From: Micromonospora echinospora
GTDB lineage: Bacteria; Actinomycetota; Actinomycetes; Mycobacteriales; Micromonosporaceae
Assembly: GCF_900091495.1 (NCBI RefSeq)
Contig: NZ_LT607413.1
Coordinates: 6,959,001-7,023,000 of the forward strand
DNA: 64,000 nt
Direction: 5' to 3'
The notes under the pieces: generated by a model
What the model was told of the DNA's origin: nothing
What the model saw: the letters and a program-made list of their open reading frames with translations, nothing else
Database searches by the model: none
Position numbers and translations under genes: made by a program
Shown: one piece after another, positions 17,642 through 26,327 of the stretch
Layout of the letters: each line of letters begins with the position of its first letter
Numbering within the stretch: position 1 is the stretch's first letter

Positions 17642-19549
17642 TCAGGTCACCGGCAACCAGACCCGCATGGTCGCCGGGCCACGCCGGGCCCACCGGTGGT
17701 ACGGCAGCAGTCGCAGGCCGGTCAGGGGCGCCCCGGGGGCACGCCGGGGTGTCGGCCCGTACGGCCACGCCCGCTCCCCCGGGGCGGTGAACCGGGCCCG
17801 GACCAGGACCCCGCCGTCGACGTCGACCGGGAGGCTCCCCGGATCGACACGCAGCGTGTCGAGATCCTCGTCGGCGAGCGCCTCGGCGCAGTACACCACC
17901 GGTCCCCGCTCGACGGCGACGCAGCCGCGCACCGCGTCGACGCGGGGGTCGGGGTGGGTGAACCGGGGACGCAGCGGCAGTTCCAACCGGACCTCGTCGC
18001 CGACGACGAAGGCGTGCCGCACCGTGACCGGGCCGGGCGGGGCCGGTCGGCGGCCGGCCGGGGTGACCAGCACCGCCCCGGTGGCCCACTCCGGCACCCG
18101 CAGGGTGAGCGGGAAGCCGCCGCCGTCGGTCGCGGTCACCCGCACGGTCACCACGCCGTCGTCGGGGTAGCCGGTACGCATCCGCAGGGCCACCCGCCGG
18201 CCGTCGGGCAGCCGGGTGTCGACGTCGGCGTCGGCGTACTGGTGGATCCGCAGTCCCTCGTCGTCGGCGGTGACCAGGTAGGCCGAGAGGCTGGCGAGCA
18301 GCCGGGCGACATTGGGCAGGCAGCAGGAGACCTCGAACCAGGGGGCGCGCGGTCCCCCGCCGAAGCCGAGTTGCTGCTCGTCGGTCGGCACGTCCACCGT
18401 CCGGACGCGCTGGTGCAGGGTGTTGGCGTAGAAGAAGGCCCGCCCGTCGTCGCTGACCGCGGTGGCGACCACGTTGTAGAGGATGCGTTCGATCACGTCG
18501 GCGTACCGGCTGACGCCGGTGGCCAGCAGCAGCCGCCAGGCGAGCATGACCGCGGCGACCCCGGCGCAGGTCTCCGAGTAGGCCCGGTCGGGCGGGAGGA
18601 CGAAGTCCTCGCCGAACGCCTCGTCCATGTGCCGCGAGCCCATCCCGCCGGTGAGGTGGGTACGCCGGGCCAGCGTCCGGTCGAACTGGGCGGCGACCGC
18701 CGCGAGCAGGTCATCGTCACCGGTCTCGACCGCCACGTCCACCGCCCCGCAGGCCAGGTAGAGGGCACGGACCGCGTGCCCGCGCAACACGGTGGCGTCT
18801 CGCACCGGGACGTCGTCGCTGTAGTACGCCCAGCCGAAGTGGTGCTGGGGCAGGCTCCGGTGCCCGCGTCGCCGCACGAACAGCCCGGCCTGGTCGAGGT
18901 AGCGCTGCTCGCCGGTGAGCCGGGCCAGCTCGACCAGGGCCGGCTCGATGTTCGGGTGGCCGCAGATGCCCCACGTCCCGTCCGGGCCGAAGGTGTCGCA
19001 GACGTGGTCGGCGGCGCGGCGGGCGATGTCGAGCAGCGGCCCGGCGCCTCCGGTCCGGGTCCGCGCGACGGCGGCCTGGAGCAGGTGGCCGGTGCAGTAC
19101 AGCTCGTGCCCCGAGGCGAGGTCGCTGTGGCGGGGCCGCTGGCCCGGACCGCCGAAGGCGGTGCCCAGGTAGCCGTCGGGGGCCTGGGCCAGGGCGATCA
19201 GCTCGGTCAGTTCGGCGACCTCGCGGTCCCGGTCGGTCGAGGCGGTGCGGCCGACCTCCCAGGACATCGCCTCGACGAGCTTGTAGACCTCCGAGTCGGA
19301 GAACTCCCGTCCCCGCCGGTCGACCTCGCCGGCACCGGCCCGGGCGGCGGTGAAGTTGCCGGTCCAGCCGAGCTTGTCCATCCAGGACCGCCCGTGGTCG
19401 AGGGTCGCGCCACCGTTGACCCGCTGCCGGGTGGCCCAGAAGCCGTCCACGACCCGCACCTCGCCGAGGCCGAGGGGTCGCAGCGCACCACGCGACGGCA
19501 CCACGGGACGGCCACCGGTGGGATCGGTACCGGGCGAAGCCTTCGTCAT
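17642..19549 (-). CDS. GH127 beta-L-arabinofuranosidase (cytoplasmic)
   Basis: 635 residues with no signal peptide. It belongs to the DUF1680/GH127 family, retaining-type enzymes that use a cysteine nucleophile held by a zinc site. The expected ligands are visible: Glu326 and Cys328 (SETCAG), then Cys409-Cys410 (SCCLPN), matching in order and near spacing the E-x-C and CC of characterised bifidobacterial enzymes as I recall them. ATG 19549 is chosen for its GGAGGGG Shine-Dalgarno; upstream residues in frame do not look like protein. It is the first gene of the ABC-importer operon and divergent from the LacI gene. Likely role is hydrolysing imported beta-L-arabinofuranosyl oligosaccharides. 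Confidence 0.9.
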   Translation of the reverse strand: MTKASPGTDPTGGRPVVPSRGALRPLGLGEVRVVDGFWATRQRVNGGATLDHGRSWMDKLGWTGNFTAARAGAGEVDRRGREFSDSEVYKLVEAMSWEVGRTASTDRDREVAELTELIALAQAPDGYLGTAFGGPGQRPRHSDLASGHELYCTGHLLQAAVARTRTGGAGPLLDIARRAADHVCDTFGPDGTWGICGHPNIEPALVELARLTGEQRYLDQAGLFVRRRGHRSLPQHHFGWAYYSDDVPVRDATVLRGHAVRALYLACGAVDVAVETGDDDLLAAVAAQFDRTLARRTHLTGGMGSRHMDEAFGEDFVLPPDRAYSETCAGVAAVMLAWRLLLATGVSRYADVIERILYNVVATAVSDDGRAFFYANTLHQRVRTVDVPTDEQQLGFGGGPRAPWFEVSCCLPNVARLLASLSAYLVTADDEGLRIHQYADADVDTRLPDGRRVALRMRTGYPDDGVVTVRVTATDGGGFPLTLRVPEWATGAVLVTPAGRRPAPPGPVTVRHAFVVGDEVRLELPLRPRFTHPDPRVDAVRGCVAVERGPVVYCAEALADEDLDTLRVDPGSLPVDVDGGVLVRARFTAPGERAWPYGPTPRRAPGAPLTGLRLLPYHRWARRGPATMRVWLPVT

Positions 19550-19611
19550 TGCCCCTCCGCCAGCTCGTAAGTGACCGGAGTCACCGGGGGTGTTGAGGCT
19601 ACGATGGACTA

Positions 19612-19625
19612 CGAAAAGCTTTTCG
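19612..19625. promoter_or_regulatory. Palindromic operator candidate CGAAAAGCTTTTCG
   Basis: Perfect 14-bp palindrome about 63 nt upstream of GH127 and 109 nt upstream of the divergent LacI gene, inside the only AT-rich stretch here (19606-19665). Its position and symmetry suit the operator of the LacI-type regulator, serving both directions. The centre is GC rather than the usual CG, so this is not certain. Confidence 0.6.
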
Positions 19626-19733
19626 ACAATACATTCACCCACATGGATCTTAATATCGACTGCTGGCGCTTCCGGAATCCGGGCACTACTCTCCTCTGAC
19701 CAGGCTGGTCGAAACGCAGTCGAAAGGATTTCG

Positions 19734-20762
19734 GTGGGCAGACAGCGATCCCGATCGGTGACCCTCAGCGACGTGGCCCGACTCGCCGGCGTTTCAGTCG
19801 CCACCGCCTCCAAGGCCCTCAACGCCCGCGCCGAGGTCGCGCCGGCCACCCGGCAACGGGTGCTCCAAGCCGCCGACGAGCTGGCGTTCCAGCCGAACGT
19901 GCTGGCCCGTGGTCTGATCTCGGGCCGCACCCGCACCATCGGGCTGCTCACCGACGAACTCGGCGGTCGGTTCTCCATCCCGATCCTGCTCGGCGCGGAG
20001 AACGCCCTCGGCAACGAGCAGATGTCGGTGCTGCTCTGCGACGCCCGGGGGGACGCGATCCGGCGTCGGCACTACATCCGGGCGCTGCTGGCCCGCCAGG
20101 TCGACGGGTTCATCATCCTCGGCGACAGCAACGACGTCCGTCCGTCCCTCACCCGGGACATCCCGGTCCCGGTGGTCTACGTGTACGGCGAGTCGAGCGA
20201 CCCCGGCGACCTGTCGGTGCTCGCCGACGACGAGGGCGGCGCACGGCTCGCCGCCGAGCACCTGGTCGCGCTGCGCCGCCGCCGGATCGCGCACATCACC
20301 GGGCCGGAGAGCTACCGGGCCGCCCGGGACCGGTTCACCGGGCTGTGCGCGGTGCTGGCCGAGCACGGGCTCCCGCTGGCCGGCGGCCGGCCGTGGTACG
20401 GCGAGTGGACCCAGCGCTGGGGCCGGCACGCCGCCCGGACGCTGCTCACCACCCATCCCGAGGTGGATGCGATCTTCTGCGGCAGCGACCAGATCGCAGC
20501 CGGGGTCACCCACTCCGTCCTCGCCCTCGGCCGGTCCGTCCCCGACGACGTCGCGATCGTCGGCTACGACAACTGGGAGGTGTTCGCCGCCGACTGCCAC
20601 CCCCCGCTGACCACCGTCGACCTCAACCTCGAACAACTCGGGGCCACGGCGGTGACGCACCTGTTCGCCGCCCTCGACGGGCGGCTCGCCCCGGGGGTGA
20701 TCCGGCAACCGTGCCGACTGGTGGTCCGCGAGTCCACCGGTCCTCTCCCGGTCCGGGGCTGA
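19734..20762 (+). CDS. LacI-family regulator of the arabinose locus
   Basis: 342-residue DNA-binding repressor. The N-terminal helix-turn-helix reads VTLSDVARLAGVSVATASKALN, followed by a hinge and a periplasmic-binding-protein-like sensor (SVLLCDARGD, AIFCGSDQIAAG, VGYDNWEVFAADCHPPLTTVDL). GTG 19734 is chosen because AAAGGA lies just upstream and the HTH begins about ten residues later; a longer frame from 19590 would add a non-homologous tail. It is divergent from GH127 with a palindrome between. It probably senses an arabinose-type sugar and controls the GH127-ABC operon and the secreted enzymes. Confidence 0.92.
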   Translation: MGRQRSRSVTLSDVARLAGVSVATASKALNARAEVAPATRQRVLQAADELAFQPNVLARGLISGRTRTIGLLTDELGGRFSIPILLGAENALGNEQMSVLLCDARGDAIRRRHYIRALLARQVDGFIILGDSNDVRPSLTRDIPVPVVYVYGESSDPGDLSVLADDEGGARLAAEHLVALRRRRIAHITGPESYRAARDRFTGLCAVLAEHGLPLAGGRPWYGEWTQRWGRHAARTLLTTHPEVDAIFCGSDQIAAGVTHSVLALGRSVPDDVAIVGYDNWEVFAADCHPPLTTVDLNLEQLGATAVTHLFAALDGRLAPGVIRQPCRLVVRESTGPLPVRG

Positions 20763-20874
20763 CCACCGGCGGGCGTTCGCCGCGCCCGACGACGGGACCG
20801 CCCGGTCACGCGGTGAAACCGGCAGCTCCGCGACCTGATCGGGCGACCCGGCGGCCGGCGCGGGACCGGCCGGG

Positions 20875-21558
20875 TCAGCGGGAGCCGCAGCGGGCCAGCA
20901 GCCGGGCGATCTCCGCCGGCACCTGGTCCGGGCCGCGCAGCGACCTGCTGAACGGCAACCGGACGTCGCGGTGGCCGGTCGCGGACTCCAGCCGGAGGAC
21001 GAGCCCGCACCGGTCCAACCGGAGCGGGTGGATGCGTCGGGCCTCCCGCCGCAGGGCCGCCGGAACCAGCCGGGCCAGGGTCGACAGGGTCTGCTGGCGC
21101 TGGTCGCCCAGCCGCCTCAGCAGGTCCGCCTCGGCGGCGGCGAGTGGATCGGGCCGGGCGGCGGCGAGGTCTTCCGGGTCGACCGGAGCGTCCCCGTCGG
21201 CGTCGACCAGCTCGGCGGTGACCAGGTCGAGGCGGACGACCACGTCGGTGTCGCCGGGGTCCACCACGGCCAGCCAGCCGGCCAGCGTCGCCCGGGACCG
21301 GACCCGGTCGCGCATCGGGACCGGGGCGAGACCGGTGACCTCGACCTGTGCGGCGACCTCGCCGGCGGCGAGGAGGTGCCGGGCGATGCGGCTGTCGGCG
21401 GGCAGCGCCAGGCGGAGCCGGCCGTCCCGGTCGACGGTGTGCCGGCCGGTCAGGTCGGCGCGGTGGTCGGGGGTCCGCAGGGTCAGCGACTCCGTGCCGA
21501 CCAGCAGGGTGCACAGCCGTTCGGCAGCCCGGTCGGCCACCACCGTCTTGCCCACCAC
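20875..21558 (-). CDS. DUF2470 domain protein, probable haem/iron-linked
   Basis: 227 residues. The N-terminal half (RLCTLLVGTESLTLR...RLALPADS) resembles a degenerate FMN-binding split-barrel. The C-terminal half is DUF2470, with DLVTAEL and a terminal RLDRCGLVLRLES...DVRLPFSR. DUF2470 is found in HugZ-type haem-utilisation proteins and relatives. GTG 21558 is preceded by GGAGG. An iron box lies just upstream and is shared with the divergent S4-like gene. A role in iron or haem handling is inferred from domain and promoter; catalysis is not demonstrable here. Confidence 0.8.
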   Translation of the reverse strand: MVGKTVVADRAAERLCTLLVGTESLTLRTPDHRADLTGRHTVDRDGRLRLALPADSRIARHLLAAGEVAAQVEVTGLAPVPMRDRVRSRATLAGWLAVVDPGDTDVVVRLDLVTAELVDADGDAPVDPEDLAAARPDPLAAAEADLLRRLGDQRQQTLSTLARLVPAALRREARRIHPLRLDRCGLVLRLESATGHRDVRLPFSRSLRGPDQVPAEIARLLARCGSR

Positions 21559-21570
21559 GTCGCCTCCAAG

Positions 21571-21589
21571 TTAGGTTAACCTTACCTTA
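21571..21589. promoter_or_regulatory. IdeR/DtxR-type iron box between DUF2470 and S4 genes
   Basis: TTAGGTTAACCTTACCTTA matches the recalled 19-bp consensus TTAGGTTAGGCTAACCTAA at about 15-16 positions. It lies 13 nt from the DUF2470 start and 15 nt from the S4 start, so an iron-loaded repressor bound here would block both divergent genes. Confidence 0.75.
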
Positions 21590-21603
21590 CACGAGAGGTG
21601 ACG

Positions 21604-22212
21604 ATGAACCAGTCCCGTCCCAAGATCAAACGGTCCCGACGTCTCGGCATCCCCCTGACCCCCAAGTGTGTCCGGTACTTCGAGCGTCGTCCGTTCCCGC
21701 CCGGCGACCACGGCCGGGCCCGGACCAAGGACTCCGACTACAAGGTCCGGCTCCGGGAGAAGCAGCGCCTGAAGGCGCAGTACGACGTCGCCGAGGGCCA
21801 ACTGCGCCGGGCGTTCGACCGCGCCCTGCGCCGGCCGGGCAAGACCGGTGAGGAGCTGGTGGTCGACCTGGAGACCCGGCTCGACGCGCTCGTCCTGCGG
21901 GCCGGCTTCGCCCGCACCATCTACCAGGCCCGCCAGACCGTCACCCATCGGCACGTCACCGTCAACGGCCGGCGGGTGGACCGGCCGTCGGCCCGGCTGC
22001 GTCCCGGCGACCGGTTCGCCGTCGCGGAAAACAGCCGCGCCAAGACCCCGTTCGTCGTCGCCGCCTCGGGCGCGCACGCCCCGCAGCGGCCGGCGCCGTA
22101 CCTCGACGTCGACCTGTCCGGGCTGACCGCGCGTCTGACCCGCCTGCCCGCCCGCGCCGAGGTGCCGGTGATCTGCGACGAACAGCTCGTGGTGGAGCAC
22201 TACTCCCGCTGA
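21604..22212 (+). CDS. rpsD: 30S ribosomal protein S4, Streptomyces-type, probable iron-regulated paralogue
   Basis: 202-residue S4. It shows the S4 N-terminal domain ([38 protein letters not shown]) and the S4 RNA-binding domain at about 95-160 ([32 protein letters not shown]), ending [14 protein letters not shown]. It resembles the stand-alone Streptomyces S4 rather than the mycobacterial S4 of the rpoA operon. No ribosomal genes are nearby. ATG 21604 is chosen with AGAGGTG upstream; an alternative GTG lies at 21598. Only one Cys is near the N-terminus, so the four-Cys zinc site of some S4 proteins is absent. It is preceded by an iron box, so it is probably a second copy induced by iron starvation. 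The 3' end overlaps surE by 13 nt, tail to tail. Confidence 0.9.
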   Translation: MNQSRPKIKRSRRLGIPLTPKCVRYFERRPFPPGDHGRARTKDSDYKVRLREKQRLKAQYDVAEGQLRRAFDRALRRPGKTGEELVVDLETRLDALVLRAGFARTIYQARQTVTHRHVTVNGRRVDRPSARLRPGDRFAVAENSRAKTPFVVAASGAHAPQRPAPYLDVDLSGLTARLTRLPARAEVPVICDEQLVVEHYSR

Positions 22213-23078
22213 CCACGTGGCTGTTCCGGCTGGCCCGCACCGCCCGGCGCGGGCCAGCCGGTCGGCACCGTCACGTCGGAGGCGTGCCCCGGCGGCCGGA
22301 CGGCGGTGACGGCGGCGTACCCCTCCGCGAGCCAGGCGAGGTCGGAGCCGGGAACCGGCTGGGCGCCGTTCTCCTCGAAGGCCGTCCGGACGTGGTCCTG
22401 GCCGCTCTCGACGATCGTCATCTGGACCTGCCCGAACGGGGCGAGGGTGGCCTGCCGCAGCCCGGCGACCTCCGCCACCGGCACGTCCGGCACGTTCAGG
22501 TTGAGCACCGTGCCCGGGTCGGCCCCGACCAGCCAGGGCAGCAGCCATCCGGCCAGCTCCGCCGCGGTGGCCCAGTTGCGGGCCTCGTCGTCGACCGTGT
22601 CCAGCACGGCGATCGCGGCACCGCCGGTGCCGGCGCTCGCCACGGCCGGGGAGAGCACGTCGAGGGAGACCGCCATGGCCCGGGCACCCTGGTTGGCGGC
22701 GGTGAGCGCCGCGCCGACCGTGCCGGAGTGCAGGAGCGCGTGGCCGGCGTTGGCGCCCCGGTTGATCCCGGACAGCACCACGTCCGGGGGCGGACCGAAC
22801 GCGCCCAGCCCGGCCAGCACGGCGATGTAGGCCGGCGAGGCGGCGACGGCGTACGCCGGGACGCCGGGCAGGCCGTCCAGTCCGGCCCCGCTGAGGACCA
22901 CCCGCCCGTCGTCGGTCACCGCCGACAGGGCCGCGCTCATCCCGCTCGCCTCCTCGCTCGGGGCCGCCACCACCACGTCCAGGCCCCGTTCGTACGCCGC
23001 CTGGGCGAGCCGGCGCAGCCCCGGCGCACGGATGCCGTCGTCGTTGGTCACCAGGACCCGTACCCGACGATCCTCCAC
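22200..23078 (-). CDS. surE: SurE-type 5'/3'-nucleotidase
   Basis: 292-residue metal-dependent phosphatase acting on nucleoside monophosphates. The signature is [18 protein letters not shown] at the N-terminus, with the DD metal ligands, then [17 protein letters not shown], and [13 protein letters not shown] at about residue 100. These are the standard SurE motifs. It starts 13 nt after the PfkB gene and is co-transcribed with it. The stop is TAG. Length is slightly above the usual 250-270 because of a Pro/Gly-rich tail. Confidence 0.92.
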   Translation of the reverse strand: MEDRRVRVLVTNDDGIRAPGLRRLAQAAYERGLDVVVAAPSEEASGMSAALSAVTDDGRVVLSGAGLDGLPGVPAYAVAASPAYIAVLAGLGAFGPPPDVVLSGINRGANAGHALLHSGTVGAALTAANQGARAMAVSLDVLSPAVASAGTGGAAIAVLDTVDDEARNWATAAELAGWLLPWLVGADPGTVLNLNVPDVPVAEVAGLRQATLAPFGQVQMTIVESGQDHVRTAFEENGAQPVPGSDLAWLAEGYAAVTAVRPPGHASDVTVPTGWPAPGGAGQPEQPRGQRE

Positions 23079-23090
23079 CGCTGCCCTCCC

Positions 23091-24020
23091 CTACCTGTCG
23101 TCCAGCGGGGCGAGACGCACCCGGCTGACGAGTTCGCGGACCGCCTCGGCCCGGCCGGTGCCGAGCCCGTGCCGGGTGACGTTGAGCGCCCCGGCGGCGG
23201 CACCGGTCCGCACCGCCTCGTCGAGGTCCCCACCCCGGGCGAGCACCGCCGCGATGCCGGCGGTCATCGAGTCACCGGCGCCCCGGTGGTCGGCCAGTTC
23301 CAACCGGGGGACGTGCACCTCCACCGTGCCGTGGCCGTCGAGCAGCCCGAGGCTGGGCTCACCGGCCCGGCTGATCAGCACCGACGCCGCGCCCTGCTCC
23401 TGGAGGCGACGCCCGGCGGCCAGCAGCGACTCCACGCTGTCGTCCTCGGCCAGGCCGTCGTCCAGCAGCTCCTCGTGGCTGACCTTGAGCAGGGCCACGC
23501 CGCCCTCGACGACGGCGGTGAGGTAGTCCCCGGACAGGTCGGCGACCACCACCGCGTCGTTCGCGGTCAGGTCGGCGGCGAGCCGCCGGTAGATGTCCGG
23601 GTCGACCACCGACGGGTCCGCCGGGCCGCTGAGCACGCTGACCGGGGCGCGCAGCCCCTCGGTGAGGGCGACGGTGTACAGCTCGTCGATGTCGTGACGG
23701 ACCATCGGCGCTCCGGCGAACTCGGCGATCTCCGCCCGCGAGCCGTCCCGCCGGTCGTGGACGTACCAGCCGCTGCCGGACTGCCGGAACACCGACCGGA
23801 CGGTCACGTCCTCCTCGGTGAGCAGCTTGTGCAGCGCGTCACCGACCTCCCCGCCGAGCGCCACGCAGAGGGTGACCGGGACGCCCAGGGAGGCGATCAT
23901 CCGCGCCTGCCAGACGCCCTGCCCGCCGGGGTGCAGGTGCAGCTCGACCGCGTCGGCCTGTTGTTCGATGGTCACGGTCAACAACGGCGCTGGCGCGAAC
24001 ACCATCACACGATCGTCCAT
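23091..24020 (-). CDS. PfkB-family sugar or nucleoside kinase
   Basis: 309-residue ribokinase-fold kinase. Near the N-terminus is HPGGQGVWQARMIASLG, similar to 1-phosphofructokinase glycine motifs. Later come VLSGPADP and the catalytic anion-hole motif HRGAGDSMTAGIAAVLARGG at about 240-260, with Asp as general base. It is followed directly by surE. Candidate substrates include fructose-1-phosphate, tagatose-6-phosphate or a nucleoside; pairing with a nucleotidase could favour the last. No stronger evidence is present. Confidence 0.85.
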   Translation of the reverse strand: MDDRVMVFAPAPLLTVTIEQQADAVELHLHPGGQGVWQARMIASLGVPVTLCVALGGEVGDALHKLLTEEDVTVRSVFRQSGSGWYVHDRRDGSRAEIAEFAGAPMVRHDIDELYTVALTEGLRAPVSVLSGPADPSVVDPDIYRRLAADLTANDAVVVADLSGDYLTAVVEGGVALLKVSHEELLDDGLAEDDSVESLLAAGRRLQEQGAASVLISRAGEPSLGLLDGHGTVEVHVPRLELADHRGAGDSMTAGIAAVLARGGDLDEAVRTGAAAGALNVTRHGLGTGRAEAVRELVSRVRLAPLDDR

Positions 24021-24117
24021 GCGGCCCCTATACCCCGGCCCTTCCGGGCTGACGCGTCGCCGCCCGCCACGCCCGGCGTGTCGCGACGGAACGCGCCGAC
24101 CGGCGGGGCGGCCGGGC

Positions 24118-25410
24118 TCACGCCACGACGGTTCGACCCTCTTCCGGGACCACCACCGCTGGGACGTCGTCGGGGACGGTGTCCGGCCGGATCCGGCCGT
24201 GGAACCGCCGCTGGTGCCGCATTCCGGCGACCACCCCGGCGGCGACCAGCACCACGGAGGCGACCGCGACCGCCGGGTAGCCGACCCGGTCCGCGCCGGC
24301 CAGGCCGATCGAGGCGGCGACGAACGAACAGATCAGCCCGAACGACGACAGCACGGTGAAGTCGGTGCCGCCGGTGCCCGGTCGGGAGTAGTCCATGTTC
24401 ACCGTGTAGAGCACCACGTTGAGGATGGTGTACGCGGCCATGAAGCAGCCCAGCGCGGCGACCGTGCCGGCGAGCGGGGCGTGGCCGTTGAGCAGCGGCA
24501 GCAGCAGGACGGTGGAGACGGCCAGGGCCACGCCGCCGACGACGAGCACGCCGCTGCGGCCGAACCGGCCGATCCCGGCTCCGGCCAGCAGTCCGGCCAG
24601 GATCGCCGGCACGCTGATCACCACACCGGTGACCAGACCGACCCGCTCCAGGGTCCAGCCCGCGTCGACCAGCGCCGGCGTGACCAGCGCGTACGCCGCA
24701 CCGGCGCCCACGTAGACCAGCGGCACCACGACGAAGGTCCACCACCGGCAGCCGGGTTGGCCGAACGTCGACAGCAGCGCCCGGTACGCCTGGCCGGTGC
24801 GGGCCACCCGGTCCGTGCGGGGCGGTTCACGGAACCGCCACACCACCACCAGGCCGACGGCGGTCAGCACGGCCAGCAGCAGGATCGCCGGAACCCAGCC
24901 GAAGCGGTCGTAGACGATCACGCAGGCCCCACCGCCGAGCAGGTTGCCGAGGTAGCTCGCGGCGACCTGGATCCCGTTGCCGGTGCCCCGGGTGCGCCCG
25001 GAGAGCAGCCGGACGGCCACCGCGTCGGCCGCGACGTCCTGGGTGGCGGAGAGCAGCACGTACGCCGCGCAGATCGCGACGACCGGGCCGAGCCGCTCGG
25101 CGGGACGGGTGAACGGCAGCAGCGCCAGCAGGGACAGCACCAGACCGCCCTGGAGCACGAGCAGCCAGGACCGGTAGTGGCCGTGGCGGCGGGAGCCGTA
25201 CCGGTCGAGGATCGGGGCCCAGAGGAACTTGACCGGCCAGATCAGACCGACGACGTTCAACAGCGCCAGGGTCTCCAGCGAGGTGCCGCCGTCGCGGAGG
25301 ATCGCGGTCAGGCCGATGGTGATGAAGCCGATGCCCAGGTACTGGGTGACGTAGAGCGCCGTGAGCGTACCCAGCCGGCCGGACGCCGATCGGTCCCGAA
25401 CGTGTTCCAC
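24118..25410 (-). CDS. MFS transporter, AmpG/RhtX-FptX siderophore-importer type
   Basis: 430 residues with twelve predicted helices. The N-terminus LYVTQYLGIGFITIGLTAIL and loop motifs KFLWAPILDRYG and ATQDVAADAVAVRLL are typical of the AmpG-like branch that includes the RhtX/FptX siderophore permeases. An iron box lies about 20-40 nt upstream, supporting uptake of a ferric siderophore or related ligand under iron starvation. Muropeptide transport (AmpG) is the other family function but fits the iron box poorly. Confidence 0.8.
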   Translation of the reverse strand: MEHVRDRSASGRLGTLTALYVTQYLGIGFITIGLTAILRDGGTSLETLALLNVVGLIWPVKFLWAPILDRYGSRRHGHYRSWLLVLQGGLVLSLLALLPFTRPAERLGPVVAICAAYVLLSATQDVAADAVAVRLLSGRTRGTGNGIQVAASYLGNLLGGGACVIVYDRFGWVPAILLLAVLTAVGLVVVWRFREPPRTDRVARTGQAYRALLSTFGQPGCRWWTFVVVPLVYVGAGAAYALVTPALVDAGWTLERVGLVTGVVISVPAILAGLLAGAGIGRFGRSGVLVVGGVALAVSTVLLLPLLNGHAPLAGTVAALGCFMAAYTILNVVLYTVNMDYSRPGTGGTDFTVLSSFGLICSFVAASIGLAGADRVGYPAVAVASVVLVAAGVVAGMRHQRRFHGRIRPDTVPDDVPAVVVPEEGRTVVA

Positions 25411-25431
25411 TCGTCCTCCCGGTCGAATTAG

Positions 25432-25450
25432 TTAGGCGAGGGTAACCTAA
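25432..25450. promoter_or_regulatory. IdeR/DtxR-type iron box between MFS and FetB genes
   Basis: TTAGGCGAGGGTAACCTAA, with the right half-site TAACCTAA perfect and TTAGG kept on the left, matches the 19-bp iron-box consensus at about 15 positions. It sits 22 nt from the MFS start and 46 nt from the FetB start, so it could control both divergent genes. Confidence 0.75.
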
Positions 25451-25495
25451 CTCGACCGACCTGGGTATCCACGTCGGGTCCGGTGTCCGGTAGGC

Positions 25496-26245
25496 ATGGA
25501 CCGCATGACGTCGACGATGCTGGTGACCGGGCCGAGGCTGGTGGTCGCCCTGGTGGCGCTGACCGCCGTCGCGGCGGCGGTGGTGACGCTCGGCCGGCTC
25601 GGCCACGGTCGGCAGATCGTGGTGGCCGCCGTCCGCGCCACGCTCCAACTGGCGGCCGTGTCCCTGCTCATCGTCGTCATCGTCGGGTCGGCCCCGGCGA
25701 CGGCCGGCTTCGTCCTGCTCATGTGGGCGGTGGCGGCGGCGACCTCCGGCCGGCGGATCACCGGCGGACGCACCTGGTGGGCCGCCGTGCCGATCGGGGC
25801 CGGGAGCCTGCCGGTCGTGGCGGCGTTGCTGGCGGTCGGCCTGCTTCCGCCACGCGGCATCGCGGTCGTCCCGGTGGCCGGCATCCTGATCGGCGGGGCG
25901 ATGACCGCCACCTCGCTGGCCGGCCGCCGGGCCCTCGACGAACTCGCCACCCGCCGGGGCGAGGTGGAGGCCGGGCTCGCGCTGGGCCTGCTCCCCCGGG
26001 ACGCGGTGCTGCTGGTGTGCCGTCCGGCGGCCGGGCAGGCGCTGGTCCCGGCGCTGGACCAGACCCGCACGGTGGGGCTGGTGACGCTGCCGGGGGCGTT
26101 CGTCGGGGTGCTGCTCGGCGGCGCCGACCCGCTCACCGCCGGGGTCACGCAACTGTTCGTCCTGATCGGCCTGCTGGCGGTGGAGGCGGTCGCCGTGGTC
26201 GTCACCGTCGAACTGGTCGCCCACGGCCGGCTCCGACCGGCGTGA
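25496..26245 (+). CDS. fetB: FetB/YbbM-type ABC permease (UPF0014), putative metal exporter
   Basis: 249-residue membrane protein with about six to seven helices. Family signatures are RATLQLAAVSLLIV, ILIGGAMTATSLAGRRALDEL at about 130-150, and LDQTRTVGLVTLPGAFVGVLLGG at about 180-205. In E. coli FetAB exports iron and relieves iron-driven oxidative stress. No FetA ATPase is adjacent, which is unusual. Starts at 25496 or 25505 are both possible; the Shine-Dalgarno is weak for each. The divergent iron box may regulate it. Confidence 0.85.
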   Translation: MDRMTSTMLVTGPRLVVALVALTAVAAAVVTLGRLGHGRQIVVAAVRATLQLAAVSLLIVVIVGSAPATAGFVLLMWAVAAATSGRRITGGRTWWAAVPIGAGSLPVVAALLAVGLLPPRGIAVVPVAGILIGGAMTATSLAGRRALDELATRRGEVEAGLALGLLPRDAVLLVCRPAAGQALVPALDQTRTVGLVTLPGAFVGVLLGGADPLTAGVTQLFVLIGLLAVEAVAVVVTVELVAHGRLRPA

Positions 26246-26280
26246 CCGGCCGTCGTCGCCGCCCACCGGCCTTCGGACGG

Positions 26281-26316
26281 ACACCGCCCCCGGAGCCGGG
26301 GCTTCGGGGGCGGTGT
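26281..26316. terminator. Bidirectional hairpin between FetB and GH87 genes
   Basis: ACACCGCCCCCGGAG / CTTCGGGGGCGGTGT pairs over 15 bp with one G-U and a CCGGGG loop. It is placed between the converging stops at 26245 and 26328, so it can end transcription from both sides. Confidence 0.8.
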
Positions 26317-26327
26317 CGTACCGACGG

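Noticed and set aside
19550..20014. A longer GH127 protein starting near 20014
   Set aside because: The extra residues lie antisense to the LacI gene and show no family similarity. ATG 19549 has a strong Shine-Dalgarno.
21604..22212. Zur-regulated zinc-free S4
   Set aside because: The upstream box fits the IdeR/DtxR iron consensus rather than the AT-rich Zur palindrome I recall, and the neighbours are iron-related.
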